DNA from: Clostridium pasteurianum
Lineage (GTDB): Bacteria > Bacillota > Clostridia > Clostridiales > Clostridiaceae
Direction: 5' to 3'
DNA: 64,000 nucleotides
Assembly: GCF_001705235.1 (NCBI RefSeq)
Contig: NZ_MCGV01000001.1
Location: forward strand, 1,674,001 to 1,738,000
In this document: piece by piece, positions 26,450-35,693 of the stretch
How the letters are laid out: every line of letters begins with the position of its first letter
How positions within the stretch are numbered: position 1 is the stretch's first letter
The notes under the pieces: model-generated
The model's input: the letters and a program-made list of their open reading frames with translations, nothing else
What the model was told of the DNA's origin: nothing
Databases searched by the model: none
Made by a program: the position numbers and the translations under genes

Positions 26450-28795
26450 ATGAAAAAATTAATTTCAACTATTGTAATATTTTCACTTATTGTAAGTAGT
26501 GTACTTACAGGCTGCAATAAAAGTGAAATTGCATCTAAGAATCTCAATATTAAATCTACTAATAAAACAAATTATGTAACCATACAAAGTATTAAAAAAA
26601 AATATCAAACACAAAATAGCAATTCTATAATGCCAATGTATAATGTACCAAACAATAAAAAATTCGATCTTAAATTTAAATCTAATCTAAATAATTTAAA
26701 TGCTCAAGATATAGTTTCTGTTCACACAGATTCAAAATGCTTAGATCAGAGCCGAATTTTAGACTTTGAATGGCTCAAAAATAACGCAAGCAATCAAACT
26801 TACGTTACTATAAAACCCCTAAGTTCTGTATTAAGTTCTAAAAGCAATATGGATACTAACAATAATGCACTTTGGGGAAATGCACCAATGTATTATATAA
26901 GAATAAATTATGATATGAATTCAACAACTGTAAAAAAATTGGACAAGCCTATAATTATACCTTTTACTGTTAAATCGGAATTACCAGTTCCAAATCTTAG
27001 AAAAGAAATAAGTGCTGATGGCAGACTTAAATTAGTTTGGGATAAGGTAAAGGGCGCTAAAAAATACAATGTATACCATGTAATTACACCTGAAATAGGA
27101 AATGATTCTAATGCACCTACTAGCGGAGCAGAAGATGGCTATAAAGGTTATCCATTACTTGAAGCAACAATTACCAAAACAAAATGGCAGGACTTTATGA
27201 ATGATGGTAAAGACGGTCTTCTAGGTTACTCAAAAACTATAAGTGAAGAAAATTCTGGTATAAATGGAGATTATTATGTTACTGCTGTAGCTGGCAATAA
27301 AGAATCAAATTTCAGTACCCCTGTTTGTACATCTAATTTATCTTCTCAGATGCCAAATAGATTAGATGACGTGCAAACTTTCACCAAAAAATTTAAAACC
27401 GCAGCCGACCTTCCACATTCTGTGCCAATAAAATTTGTTGGCGGAAGTGTTAAAAACTTAAAAGTTATCTATGATACAAAAAACATACATAAAGAAGATG
27501 ACACAACTCTTATAAACTATAAAATAAAAGGCACTGCACTAAAAGGTTATACTTACGTAGAAGACTTCAAAAATTCTGATAAAACAGTATTAAATACTTA
27601 TAATAAGGATAAAGATATATCTGATGGATACGTTGAACCAACAGATACAAGTGACAGTGTACCAAACCCAAATGTACCTACTATAATAAACAATAAAAAT
27701 AAATCAAATAGTAAAGATTCTAGTATTGATGATCAAAAGAAAAATACTAAAAGCCATATAAGTAAAGCTGATAAAGCACTTGTTCCTACTTCTGATATAT
27801 CAAGAGCAGTGAAAATATCCGCTTCATCACCACTTGAAGAATATTTGGCCTTAAAACTTATAAATGGAGATTCAAGTATTTCTCTAGAAGCTTTCCCTGA
27901 AGCTCAAAATATGGATACATTGTCAGATACACTGAAAGAAGTAATATATCAAAATCCTATTATATTAGGTGTAAAAAGATATTCATATAGTTATTCTACT
28001 TTAACACTTAACATCACATATAATGATACTCCTAGTACTATGAAGGAAAAGCAAAAAAGTATACTTACTGAGGCTAAGAAAATAGTTTCTTCAACTACAA
28101 ACTCAAGCATGTCAGATGAAGAAAAGCGTAAAGCTCTATACGATTATTTAAATAAAAATACCAAATATGATGATGCAGCTCTAAAGGATGCTGAAAAGAA
28201 CAATTATAGATATACGGATTCAAAATATAATGATGCTTTTACAACTTATGGGATACTGGTAAAAAAATCAGGCGTCTGCATGAGTTACGCCTACACTTAC
28301 AAATTACTTTGTGATCTGGCAAAAGTAAAATGTATTGTGGTTACTGGAACAATAGATAATTGCCCTCATGCATGGAATAAGGTTAAAATAGACAGTGATT
28401 GGCTAAATACCGACAATACTAACAATCAAACGAACTGTGGAATACCATACATGCTTTATGAAAGTAACGACCAAACTGCATCAAATTTGACTTATGTTGA
28501 GGATAATGATTTTTGCCTAGATAAAGATATTGAAAACTATGCAGGTACCAACAATCAAAATGATTATTATGTTGAAAACGGTCTTGAAGTTAACGATGTA
28601 TCTCAATATTCATCTAAAATAAGCGACTTTGTAAAAACAAATAAGCATTATATAATTTTGAGATTTTCTAATAAATTCAATAAAGATGAAGTAACCGACG
28701 CCACAGCAAAATCATTTTATGATAACGCAAAAGATAAACTCTCTAGAGCCCGTATAAGATCTCTAGCGAACTACGTAGAGGTACTTGTAAAATAG
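26450..28795 (+). CDS. lipoprotein with transglutaminase-like domain
   Basis: A 781-aa protein with a type II signal peptide: basic N-terminus, hydrophobic core and lipobox LTGC with Cys at about residue 22. An FN3-like domain lies near residues 180-290 (LKLVWDKVKGAKKYNVYHV). After a low-complexity Asn/Lys/Ser linker (about 395-445), a transglutaminase-like core shows the Cys in KKSGVCMSYAY, the His in CPHAWNKVKI and an Asp in WLNTDN. Such domains occur in extracytoplasmic peptidases and cross-linking enzymes; the actual activity is unknown. It is anchored outside the membrane and appears to be a single-gene unit ending at a strong terminator. Confidence 0.8.
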   Translation: MKKLISTIVIFSLIVSSVLTGCNKSEIASKNLNIKSTNKTNYVTIQSIKKKYQTQNSNSIMPMYNVPNNKKFDLKFKSNLNNLNAQDIVSVHTDSKCLDQSRILDFEWLKNNASNQTYVTIKPLSSVLSSKSNMDTNNNALWGNAPMYYIRINYDMNSTTVKKLDKPIIIPFTVKSELPVPNLRKEISADGRLKLVWDKVKGAKKYNVYHVITPEIGNDSNAPTSGAEDGYKGYPLLEATITKTKWQDFMNDGKDGLLGYSKTISEENSGINGDYYVTAVAGNKESNFSTPVCTSNLSSQMPNRLDDVQTFTKKFKTAADLPHSVPIKFVGGSVKNLKVIYDTKNIHKEDDTTLINYKIKGTALKGYTYVEDFKNSDKTVLNTYNKDKDISDGYVEPTDTSDSVPNPNVPTIINNKNKSNSKDSSIDDQKKNTKSHISKADKALVPTSDISRAVKISASSPLEEYLALKLINGDSSISLEAFPEAQNMDTLSDTLKEVIYQNPIILGVKRYSYSYSTLTLNITYNDTPSTMKEKQKSILTEAKKIVSSTTNSSMSDEEKRKALYDYLNKNTKYDDAALKDAEKNNYRYTDSKYNDAFTTYGILVKKSGVCMSYAYTYKLLCDLAKVKCIVVTGTIDNCPHAWNKVKIDSDWLNTDNTNNQTNCGIPYMLYESNDQTASNLTYVEDNDFCLDKDIENYAGTNNQNDYYVENGLEVNDVSQYSSKISDFVKTNKHYIILRFSNKFNKDEVTDATAKSFYDNAKDKLSRARIRSLANYVEVLVK

Positions 28796-28893
28796 GATAT
28801 ATCATAAAATTGTATAAACCTCGAAAACTGATGTAATATAAATTACTCTATTAGGAAGGTTTTATTAATTAGGAAAAAATAAATTAGACTATA

Positions 28894-28943
28894 AAAAATA
28901 ATTAACTCAACTTTTTACGTACAAAGTTGAGTTAATTATTTTT
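28894..28943. terminator. bidirectional intrinsic terminator
   Basis: AAATAATTAACTCAACTTT pairs with AAAGTTGAGTTAATTATTT around an 8-nt loop; A- and T-tracts on both sides suit convergent termination of the lipoprotein and MBL genes. Confidence 0.9.
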
Positions 28944-29661
28944 AATGCAATACGTATTTTATATTCTCGCTGTGTACCTTATTTTCATATTCTGTTTTAA
29001 AACTAAAATTTTTACCATTCATTAAACCTTTTAAATATTCAATTGTATTTAATATATCTCCCTTTGTTAAGTTCAAGGTATGACCACCCATAATTTTTTT
29101 AGGTTTATATTCAATATACTTTTCAAGTGTTTTTATATATTCTTCAGTGCAGCTGCTTTCAAGGTATATTATTGGTTTTTCAACATTATCACCAACATAT
29201 AGTATTTCCTCTTCGCGGTCATATATTGAAATACTGTCTATTGTATGTCCCGGACTATAAAAAAGTTCAAGACTATCATCTTCAAAATAAATTTTACTAT
29301 CAAAAGTCATATTGGGAAGTTTCTTAACTGTGGCACCTAAAACATATTCTTTATTTTGATTTAATTGATCATCCCAGCACTTATCTAACAAACTTCTGCA
29401 TTTTTTATGACTTATTATTTTACAACCATTAAAGGAGCAATTCCCAAGTACATGATCCCAGTGAAAATGAGTATTAATAACTACGATTTCTTTATTTCCA
29501 AGTGTTTTTAATATAGGTTTCATATATTCAGCACCGCAAAATGTGTCTATTATATATACTCTATTCTTTTTTTCAATTACAAATACATTAGTTAAACATT
29601 CTTGCAATTCATCAAAAATATATACTGTAGAACTTTTGCTTACCCTTTTTAGTTTTGCCAC
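28942..29661 (-). CDS. MBL-fold metallo-hydrolase
   Basis: A 239-aa protein with a GTG start preceded by AAGGGGAAG. The zinc signature is NTHFHWDHVLGN, with a further SPGHTIDS and a late GGHTLN. This is the glyoxalase II/beta-lactamase-like fold in its common form. The substrate is unknown. It is cytoplasmic and its stop codon lies in the bidirectional terminator. It precedes no obvious operon partner. Confidence 0.85.
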   Translation of the reverse strand: MAKLKRVSKSSTVYIFDELQECLTNVFVIEKKNRVYIIDTFCGAEYMKPILKTLGNKEIVVINTHFHWDHVLGNCSFNGCKIISHKKCRSLLDKCWDDQLNQNKEYVLGATVKKLPNMTFDSKIYFEDDSLELFYSPGHTIDSISIYDREEEILYVGDNVEKPIIYLESSCTEEYIKTLEKYIEYKPKKIMGGHTLNLTKGDILNTIEYLKGLMNGKNFSFKTEYENKVHSENIKYVLH

Positions 29662-29757
29662 AAAACTTCCCCTTTCTAATATTTTAATTTTCCCAAAGTT
29701 TATCTTTATTAATCCTATGCAGATACAGAGGAGTTTTTTTAACGCGACGAAGCATTT

Positions 29758-30648
29758 TTACTTGGCTACTCTAATCCACACTTCGCAGTGCCCTTTTCCG
29801 TTTCCATCTCCATAATACATTTCCAAATCATATCCATCAACTTTTTCATAATTAGAAGTTGGAAGCCATTCAGAATATATACGCTCATTTAAAGATTGAA
29901 TACTTTTTCCACTATCATTATTAACTTCATACTGCTCAGTTGTAAATATAGCCCATGTAGAGGCTGGAACTTCTACTACCTTGTATTTTCCAACTTTGCT
30001 TTTTGGATTTTCTACTACACATAACATATACGGAAATGTAGCTCCCCCAGTTTTTCTGTAATCACAAATTGCATTAACAGAGCATAATCCTTTATCACTT
30101 TCTGGATAATTGCCAGAAGACTCAGCAAGTTCATCATACTCACCATTTGTTAAAAGCTCATCCCAAAACTTTGGCACTTCATTTGAAGCAAAATCATTTA
30201 CTGTATTAAAAATCCTTTCAATGCCATAAACTCTAAATGATTCTTTTTTCTCAATCCTATAATTCATTTCAAACACTCCTTTAATTGAAATTTTAAAGGA
30301 TATGCGTGGATAAGCTTTAAGTTCAACTCCAGTATTACGTGCCTGTGTAGGTGTAACACCATGAAGTAATTGAAATGCACGGGTAAAAGCTTCTGGCGAT
30401 TCATACCCATATTTAAGTGCAAGATTAATAACCTTTACATCACTATTTTGAAGTTCAAATGCTGCAAGTGTCATTTTCCTTCGCCTTATATATTCAGCCA
30501 AAGTAACATCAACTATAAATGAAAATGCTCTTTGAAAACTGTATACAGATGAACATGCCTCTCTTGCAGCCTTTTCATAATCAACTTTACCTTCAAGGTT
30601 ACTTTCAATATAGTTTATTGCATTATTCATTCTTTTAAGCCAATCCAC
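29758..30648 (-). CDS. AraC family regulator with a GyrI-like effector-binding domain
   Basis: A 296-aa protein with a GTG start behind GGAAGTGAT. Residues 1-105 hold two AraC helix-turn-helix motifs (YSFQRAFSFIVDVTLAEYI and YESPEAFTRAFQLLHGVTP). Residues 120-296 are an effector-binding domain of the GyrI/Rob type (RIEKKESFRVYGIERIF, then VVEVPASTWAIF). Members respond to small hydrophobic or cationic ligands. The adjacent genes are acetyltransferases, so a resistance role is possible but unproven. Confidence 0.92.
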   Translation of the reverse strand: MDWLKRMNNAINYIESNLEGKVDYEKAAREACSSVYSFQRAFSFIVDVTLAEYIRRRKMTLAAFELQNSDVKVINLALKYGYESPEAFTRAFQLLHGVTPTQARNTGVELKAYPRISFKISIKGVFEMNYRIEKKESFRVYGIERIFNTVNDFASNEVPKFWDELLTNGEYDELAESSGNYPESDKGLCSVNAICDYRKTGGATFPYMLCVVENPKSKVGKYKVVEVPASTWAIFTTEQYEVNNDSGKSIQSLNERIYSEWLPTSNYEKVDGYDLEMYYGDGNGKGHCEVWIRVAK

Positions 30649-30730
30649 TTATATCACTTCCTTCAATTAAAAAGTATACAAGCAAAAATAAATTTAAGCC
30701 TTGCAATTTATGCAGGATATTGCAAGACAA

Positions 30731-31225
30731 TTATTTTGTGTTAATTACTTTTTCCATAAGCATTGTACTAAATTTGTCGCCATTAAGGTCATACTTGTTT
30801 TCACGAACAACTTTAAAACCATACTTATTATAAAAATTGCTTCCCTTAATATTATCCTTTTCCACTTCTAAATAAATTCTATTAGCAGCTTTGAAGCTAT
30901 CAATAACTCCCTCTAAAAGTTTTCTGCCAATTCCTTTTCTTTGACAATTGGGATTTATATATAGCCTCTTTAAAAACACTTTATCTTCCTTTTTCTGAGC
31001 AGTGGCTAGTCCAACTATTTTATTTTCATCATCTTTAGCTATAAGAAATAATATTTTCTCATCCTGAATTTCAGCTTTAAACTTATCCACTGTTTGTGAC
31101 TCATTTATAATATAATCCACAGTTTGCTGTAAAAAAAAATCTTTGTAAGTATCAATCCATACCAAATTCAATAATTTTTTAATTTCATCTGCATTATTAG
31201 GGTTTGCTCTACATATGCTTATCAT
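30731..31225 (-). CDS. GNAT family N-acetyltransferase
   Basis: A 164-aa acetyltransferase. I place the start at 31225 because GGGATGAT precedes that ATG and the GNAT fold begins there (ISICRAN); an upstream in-frame start would overlap the neighbouring gene. The acetyl-CoA loop reads QRKGIGRKLLEG, with the preceding VFLKRLYINP strand. The substrate is unknown. It starts 10 bp after the stop of the upstream GNAT gene, so the two form an operon. Confidence 0.88.
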   Translation of the reverse strand: MISICRANPNNADEIKKLLNLVWIDTYKDFFLQQTVDYIINESQTVDKFKAEIQDEKILFLIAKDDENKIVGLATAQKKEDKVFLKRLYINPNCQRKGIGRKLLEGVIDSFKAANRIYLEVEKDNIKGSNFYNKYGFKVVRENKYDLNGDKFSTMLMEKVINTK

Positions 31226-31235
31226 AATATCATCC

Positions 31236-31766
31236 CTATTTTTGAAATTCATCTTTAAATATTGCCATAAGTATTTCATCATAGTATTTTCCATCTTTAA
31301 ATATTTCATCTTTTAAAGTACCCTCCACTTTAAATCCACATTTTTTATAAGATTTTATGGCTCTCTCATTGAAAGAAAATACACTTAATTTCACTTTATT
31401 TATATTCATATTTTGAAAAATAAACTTCAAGAGTACCCTCATTGCATCAGTTCCATAGCCCTTTCCCCAATACTCTTTGCTAACCCAAATTCCAACTTCT
31501 GCTGTACGCACAAGCCAGTTCAATTCATTAATACCACAACCTCCTATATATTTCTCCGTTTTTATATCTTCTATGGCAAAATTAAACTGACCATTTTCAT
31601 TTGCCTTCTGGGCTTTTATCCATTCCTCTTCTCCCAACTTACTCATTGGGAATGGAACTCTTGGATTCAAAAACTTTTGCAGCTCCTCATTATTCATAAA
31701 TTTCGTAGCTAATTCTATGTCCTCTTCCTTATATGCTCTTAAACAAACTTTTTCTCCATAATACAC
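31236..31766 (-). CDS. GNAT family N-acetyltransferase (RimJ/RimL-like)
   Basis: A 176-aa acetyltransferase with a GTG start 10 nt past GGAG. It has the RimJ/RimL pattern: a LRAYKEEDIELATK start, the acetyl-CoA loop WGKGYGTDAMRVLL, and NERAIKSYKKCGF. Such enzymes modify protein N-termini or small amines. The likely operon partner is the GNAT gene that follows. Confidence 0.9.
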   Translation of the reverse strand: MYYGEKVCLRAYKEEDIELATKFMNNEELQKFLNPRVPFPMSKLGEEEWIKAQKANENGQFNFAIEDIKTEKYIGGCGINELNWLVRTAEVGIWVSKEYWGKGYGTDAMRVLLKFIFQNMNINKVKLSVFSFNERAIKSYKKCGFKVEGTLKDEIFKDGKYYDEILMAIFKDEFQK

Positions 31767-31800
31767 TTCATATCATCTCCTACAAAAATATATATTTGAA

Positions 31801-32355
31801 TTATTTTGGCTTATTATAACATAATACATCATTTGTATATTTTTTACACAAAATCCAATTGTTTTTTTCCCATTTATATAAAGTTATATTATCAAAATTA
31901 GCTTTAAAATTACAATCATATTTATTTACATAATCCCAAATTTCTTCAAAGTTATTTTTGACTCTCTTACTTACAATTGTACAATGAAAAACCTTATCCC
32001 CCTTTTCATTGCCCTTCCACTCCAGCCAGTTTAATTTTTTTAGTTCATTAATTAATTTGTCATAAATGTTTCTTGCCTCTTTTGATAACTTAACGGGCAT
32101 ATATATAACATCTTTTCTAAATTTATCGAATCCATTTATACTTATTTCATAACCTTTAAAATCACTTTGAAACTTTTCTAAAATATTTTCTAATTCCATG
32201 ATGTTATTTTCATCAGCTTCAAATGGAGCTTTTATAGTAAAATGTGCTGACAATTTAGAGCGGCCAGCATTAAATTTGTACTTTAAATCAGCTGCCAATT
32301 TTGCATTTAGTTTTGCAGCTTCTCCCTCTATATTACAGATTATAACATATCTCAT
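31801..32355 (-). CDS. 2H phosphoesterase superfamily protein (2'-5' RNA ligase-like)
   Basis: A 184-aa protein with the two catalytic H-x-T/S motifs: AHFTIKAPF near residue 40 and HCTIVSKR near residue 130. This is the LigT/YjcG-like 2H phosphoesterase arrangement, acting on cyclic or 2'-5' phosphates. It is cytoplasmic. The specific substrate is unknown. The neighbours are a HAD phosphatase and a GNAT operon. Confidence 0.85.
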   Translation of the reverse strand: MRYVIICNIEGEAAKLNAKLAADLKYKFNAGRSKLSAHFTIKAPFEADENNIMELENILEKFQSDFKGYEISINGFDKFRKDVIYMPVKLSKEARNIYDKLINELKKLNWLEWKGNEKGDKVFHCTIVSKRVKNNFEEIWDYVNKYDCNFKANFDNITLYKWEKNNWILCKKYTNDVLCYNKPK

Positions 32356-32385
32356 TTGCGCATCTCCTCATTTAACCATTAAGCT

Positions 32386-33093
32386 TTATACTATATATCT
32401 TTCTAATCCATTCAAATTTCTAATAATTCTATAATTCCTACAAAACAATTTATTATACATATACATACTAAAACTCCTACACAGAACAATTGATTGAAGT
32501 CCAAGCTCTTTTGCCCCAGCACAATTTTTTACATTATCATCAATAAACACAGCTTCCCCTGGCAAAACTCCAAGTTCATGAAGTGCAGTATTATACATAA
32601 TTTTATTAGGTTTTGTTACTCCATGTACTGATGATATTACAAAAGAAGAAAAGTACTTTCTAAATCCAGCTGTTTTAAAAACACTCTCAAGTGATGGCCA
32701 TGCATCAGAAACTACTGCAAGTTTGTATTTTTCACTTAATTTCGGTATTAAATTAACAGCATCATCATAAAAACTATATTTATTATAATAATATACCAAA
32801 TCCTGCGCAGCAGCTCCAATTTCTTTATTTCCCATCTTTAACTCAGGAATATTAGTTGAAAATATACTATAGTATTTTACAAAACATATATATTCATCTT
32901 TTTCATTAAGAATTAAATTTTGCTTATTTATATAATCTCCAGCTTTCTTAAAAGCCCATTTCCTTTTTAAAACCGGTACAGCATAAAATCTTTTTCTATC
33001 CACATACTTAAAAAAATTAGGTGGTATAAACCAGCTCCCTGAAACAGGTCTATTTAAAACGCGTCCTGAATCAAATAAAATGGTTCTAATCAT
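32386..33093 (-). CDS. HAD family hydrolase
   Basis: A 235-aa protein; the ATG at 33093 follows GGAGG at 5 nt, whereas the more upstream in-frame Met falls inside the Amj gene. HAD motif I is LFDSGRVL, the DxG variant seen in HAD-IA proteins rather than DxD. Motif II is VVSDAWPS, motif III includes KPNKIMYN and motif IV VFIDDNVKN. Probable phosphatase of unknown substrate. It lies 16 bp downstream of amj. Confidence 0.85.
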   Translation of the reverse strand: MIRTILFDSGRVLNRPVSGSWFIPPNFFKYVDRKRFYAVPVLKRKWAFKKAGDYINKQNLILNEKDEYICFVKYYSIFSTNIPELKMGNKEIGAAAQDLVYYYNKYSFYDDAVNLIPKLSEKYKLAVVSDAWPSLESVFKTAGFRKYFSSFVISSVHGVTKPNKIMYNTALHELGVLPGEAVFIDDNVKNCAGAKELGLQSIVLCRSFSMYMYNKLFCRNYRIIRNLNGLERYIV

Positions 33094-33109
33094 AAAGTCC
33101 TCCAATATA

Positions 33110-33919
33110 TTAAATTCTTGATATAAAATCAACGCCTCTTGCTGCAAGCACAATAGCTGAAGAAGCTGGAAGTAAAAGAAATACAGCCGCAAAGGTTCCA
33201 GTAACCTTACTTCCTACCATAGCCATGACACAGTCTTTAAAACTTTTTTCAGTGCATTTCCCATCCATTACATCCTCTGTCATAACAGACATCTGTGGAT
33301 CTATAAAAATTGTCATAAGTATTTGTGCAATACCATTTACAACAGAAGATAAAGTAACACAAGTTGCCCTTAAATCAGGAGCCATCTTACATGCATATAT
33401 AGGTGCCAAAGCTCCAACTGTAATAATTGCAACTGATATAAAATTGTACACTACAACTTTTTTAGGTAAATTTCTATAATTCATTTCCTTTATGCTTTCC
33501 TTTGAAGGAGCAACGACACAATTTTTCATAGAATGCATGCCCTGCTTTGACATACTATGTAATATAAGTCTTGGAATAGATCTTTGGGCTGAAAAGAAAA
33601 AAACTCCTTTAGAAAACATTTTTTGAAATGTAGGTATTAAAATAGCCCCAACAGCTGCAGCTATACCAGAAACTAAAATTATGAGATTAAATATATGAAG
33701 TAAATTGCTGGAGTATAAATTCTTCTCAACATAATTTGTTAAAAGTGGTTCTTGAAAAGTTACCGCAGTTCTTGATATTAAGGTTAAAATATTAAACACT
33801 GTAAATGAGATTGCTATCTTACCTGTCCTTACTCCAACTAATCTAGTAGAATATGCAAGTGTTCCAATAAATGTAATAATAAAATTAAAAACTAAAATCA
33901 ATAAAATCTGTAATGTCAA
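33110..33919 (-). CDS. amj: lipid II flippase Amj family protein
   Basis: A 269-aa membrane protein with about six helices. The N-terminus FNFIITFIGTLAYSTRLVGV and the stretch SFTVFNILTLISRTAVTFQ match Amj (YdaH), the alternate lipid II flippase that backs up MurJ in Bacillus. The next gene is an unrelated-looking HAD hydrolase. If correct, it moves lipid-linked peptidoglycan precursors across the membrane. The call is by family recognition. Confidence 0.85.
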   Translation of the reverse strand: MTLQILLILVFNFIITFIGTLAYSTRLVGVRTGKIAISFTVFNILTLISRTAVTFQEPLLTNYVEKNLYSSNLLHIFNLIILVSGIAAAVGAILIPTFQKMFSKGVFFFSAQRSIPRLILHSMSKQGMHSMKNCVVAPSKESIKEMNYRNLPKKVVVYNFISVAIITVGALAPIYACKMAPDLRATCVTLSSVVNGIAQILMTIFIDPQMSVMTEDVMDGKCTEKSFKDCVMAMVGSKVTGTFAAVFLLLPASSAIVLAARGVDFISRI

Positions 33920-33942
33920 GTTATACTCCTTCTCTCTTAAAT

Positions 33943-34737
33943 TTAAAGAAACATTATATTTGAATTTCTATTTATGAAATATCTGCTGTTAAAAAACGTA
34001 ATTCCGAATTTTATAAATTTTTTGGTGTCATTTTGCCTTTTTAATCTAGAAGAATATATTGACTTTCCACTATGCTTTTTAATCCTTATAGCCTCAAGTA
34101 CTATATTTCTAAATTCGCTTGGAATGTAATCTGCAATTATATCCATGGAATTAATTTTGGATAGTTCTTTTTTATTTTGAACAAAATACAAAATTCTACA
34201 TACAGCTAGAACTGAAAATTGGACCCAATAATCAGATAGAAATATAATTTTAGATTTTACTTTTTCACCCCAGTAACAATTTAAATTATAATCTATATTT
34301 TCAAGTAATTCCTTATAACTTATCCTAATATTTAATTTATCAACTGACGGACTTTTAACACCCACACCATAATTTTTTAACGCCCACCATGTAAAATTAT
34401 CTATATGGGAATATCCTTTTTTCAAAGTTTCGTTTTGTAAATAAATGTATGGTTTCATGTGCAAATCAGATTTTCCTATGTTTTTTAAAGTTATATAATT
34501 TCCTCTCACCATGCTTGTAAATTTAAGTTTCTTGTGTATACTCTCAAGCATGCAAAATTCTTCTTTTGTAAAATCATCTGCTATAATTGTCATAAATTCA
34601 ATACACTTATTTTCCTTTAAAGTATTATTTTTATATATATAAACGCCATAAATTTTATCCTCAAAATATATTTTAAGCTGAAACTCATACTCATAAAATT
34701 TTGATTTAACATCATAAATTAATTTTTTATTATCCAT
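33943..34737 (-). CDS. DUF4111-like protein without a recognisable nucleotidyltransferase domain
   Basis: A 264-aa protein I recognise only in part. The C-terminal half (about 120-235) has the spacing of the DUF4111 domain found at the C-terminus of AadA-type adenylyltransferases: FTWWALKNYGVGV, then an all-helical stretch with AVCRILYF, SKINSMDIIADY and EAIRIKKHSG. The N-terminal ~110 residues lack the GSxxxG and DxD motifs of a nucleotidyltransferase, so catalysis is unlikely. Function unknown. It is divergent from the XRE regulator. Confidence 0.5.
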   Translation of the reverse strand: MDNKKLIYDVKSKFYEYEFQLKIYFEDKIYGVYIYKNNTLKENKCIEFMTIIADDFTKEEFCMLESIHKKLKFTSMVRGNYITLKNIGKSDLHMKPYIYLQNETLKKGYSHIDNFTWWALKNYGVGVKSPSVDKLNIRISYKELLENIDYNLNCYWGEKVKSKIIFLSDYWVQFSVLAVCRILYFVQNKKELSKINSMDIIADYIPSEFRNIVLEAIRIKKHSGKSIYSSRLKRQNDTKKFIKFGITFFNSRYFINRNSNIMFL

Positions 34738-34820
34738 ACTTCTTTCATCTCCAACTCAAAACTTATTTATAAATATAATTCATAACATTTCCAAACTCAA
34801 TATTTATATAAAATTCAAAC

Positions 34821-34922
34821 ATAATCTTGAACATTATGGTATATTAAATATAATATTAGAATATAATCTTGAATAATAATCAACTTTCAGGAGGATAAAT
34901 AATGAAAAACAATAATCTTGAA
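34821..34922. promoter_or_regulatory. three ATAATCTTGAA repeats around the XRE start
   Basis: ATAATCTTGAA occurs at 34821-34831, 34863-34873 and 34912-34922 (the last inside the XRE coding region). The first is part of the palindrome ATAATCTTGAACATTAT. These are candidate autoregulatory operator sites for the divergent promoter. Confidence 0.5.
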
Positions 34923-35693
34923 ATAAAAATATCAAAAAATAAAATCTACGAAAAGACATGTGATATATTTACGCATAACTTAAAAAAATTAATTCAACTT
35001 GAAGGGACTCAAAAAAAATTAGCAAAAAAAATAGGCGTCTCTGAAGATTTGCTATCAAAATATAAATCCGGAGATACCTTTCCATCAATAGAAACAATTT
35101 TATATATTTGTAATGTATATCATATAGATATAGATAAATTTTTAACCGTACCTTTAAACGCTTCTTTTTTTGAAGAATCAATTGAAAATGACTCAGAGCT
35201 CCATAATATTTTTGCCGAAAACTATTTCTGCTATTTTTTTGTCACCAACTCCGGCAAAAGAGAAGCTATTCATGAGTCAAAACTAAAAATACTTAAAAAC
35301 AGCAGCACTTTTGAGATATTTGTCAAAGGTCAAATTATTAAAGAATTCAAGGGAGATTACAAAATTTCAGACAATCTAGTTTTTTTTAATCTTTACAGTA
35401 AAAAAGACGGTTATGCTTACATAACAATGATTAGACCTAGCTTAAATAAAAGCAGATATGTTGGTGGACTTGCAATGCTGTGCCTTCCTTCTGATGCAAA
35501 CAGCAAGCCATGTTGCCAGAAGATAGTAATAAGTAACACACAAATTGATAGACAAGTTAACTTTGATTCCTTAAGCAATTTTTTGAGCTTTTCAGCTGAA
35601 AATAATAATTTTGGAAATATAAAAATTTCAAGATATGAAGACGAAAATGTCTATGATTTTATAGTTAATTTAAACACTTCATCTTCATATTAA
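34902..35693 (+). CDS. XRE family helix-turn-helix regulator
   Basis: A 263-aa protein. Residues 20-80 are an XRE helix-turn-helix with QKKLAKKIGVSEDLLSKYKSG and a short conserved tail (YPSIETIL-like). The remaining ~180 residues form a domain I do not recognise, beta-rich, containing DGYAYITMIRPSLNKSR. A GGAGG ribosome binding site is present. Repeats of ATAATCTTGAA at the promoter suggest autoregulation. It is divergent from the DUF4111-like gene, which may be a target. Confidence 0.88.
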   Translation: MKNNNLEIKISKNKIYEKTCDIFTHNLKKLIQLEGTQKKLAKKIGVSEDLLSKYKSGDTFPSIETILYICNVYHIDIDKFLTVPLNASFFEESIENDSELHNIFAENYFCYFFVTNSGKREAIHESKLKILKNSSTFEIFVKGQIIKEFKGDYKISDNLVFFNLYSKKDGYAYITMIRPSLNKSRYVGGLAMLCLPSDANSKPCCQKIVISNTQIDRQVNFDSLSNFLSFSAENNNFGNIKISRYEDENVYDFIVNLNTSSSY

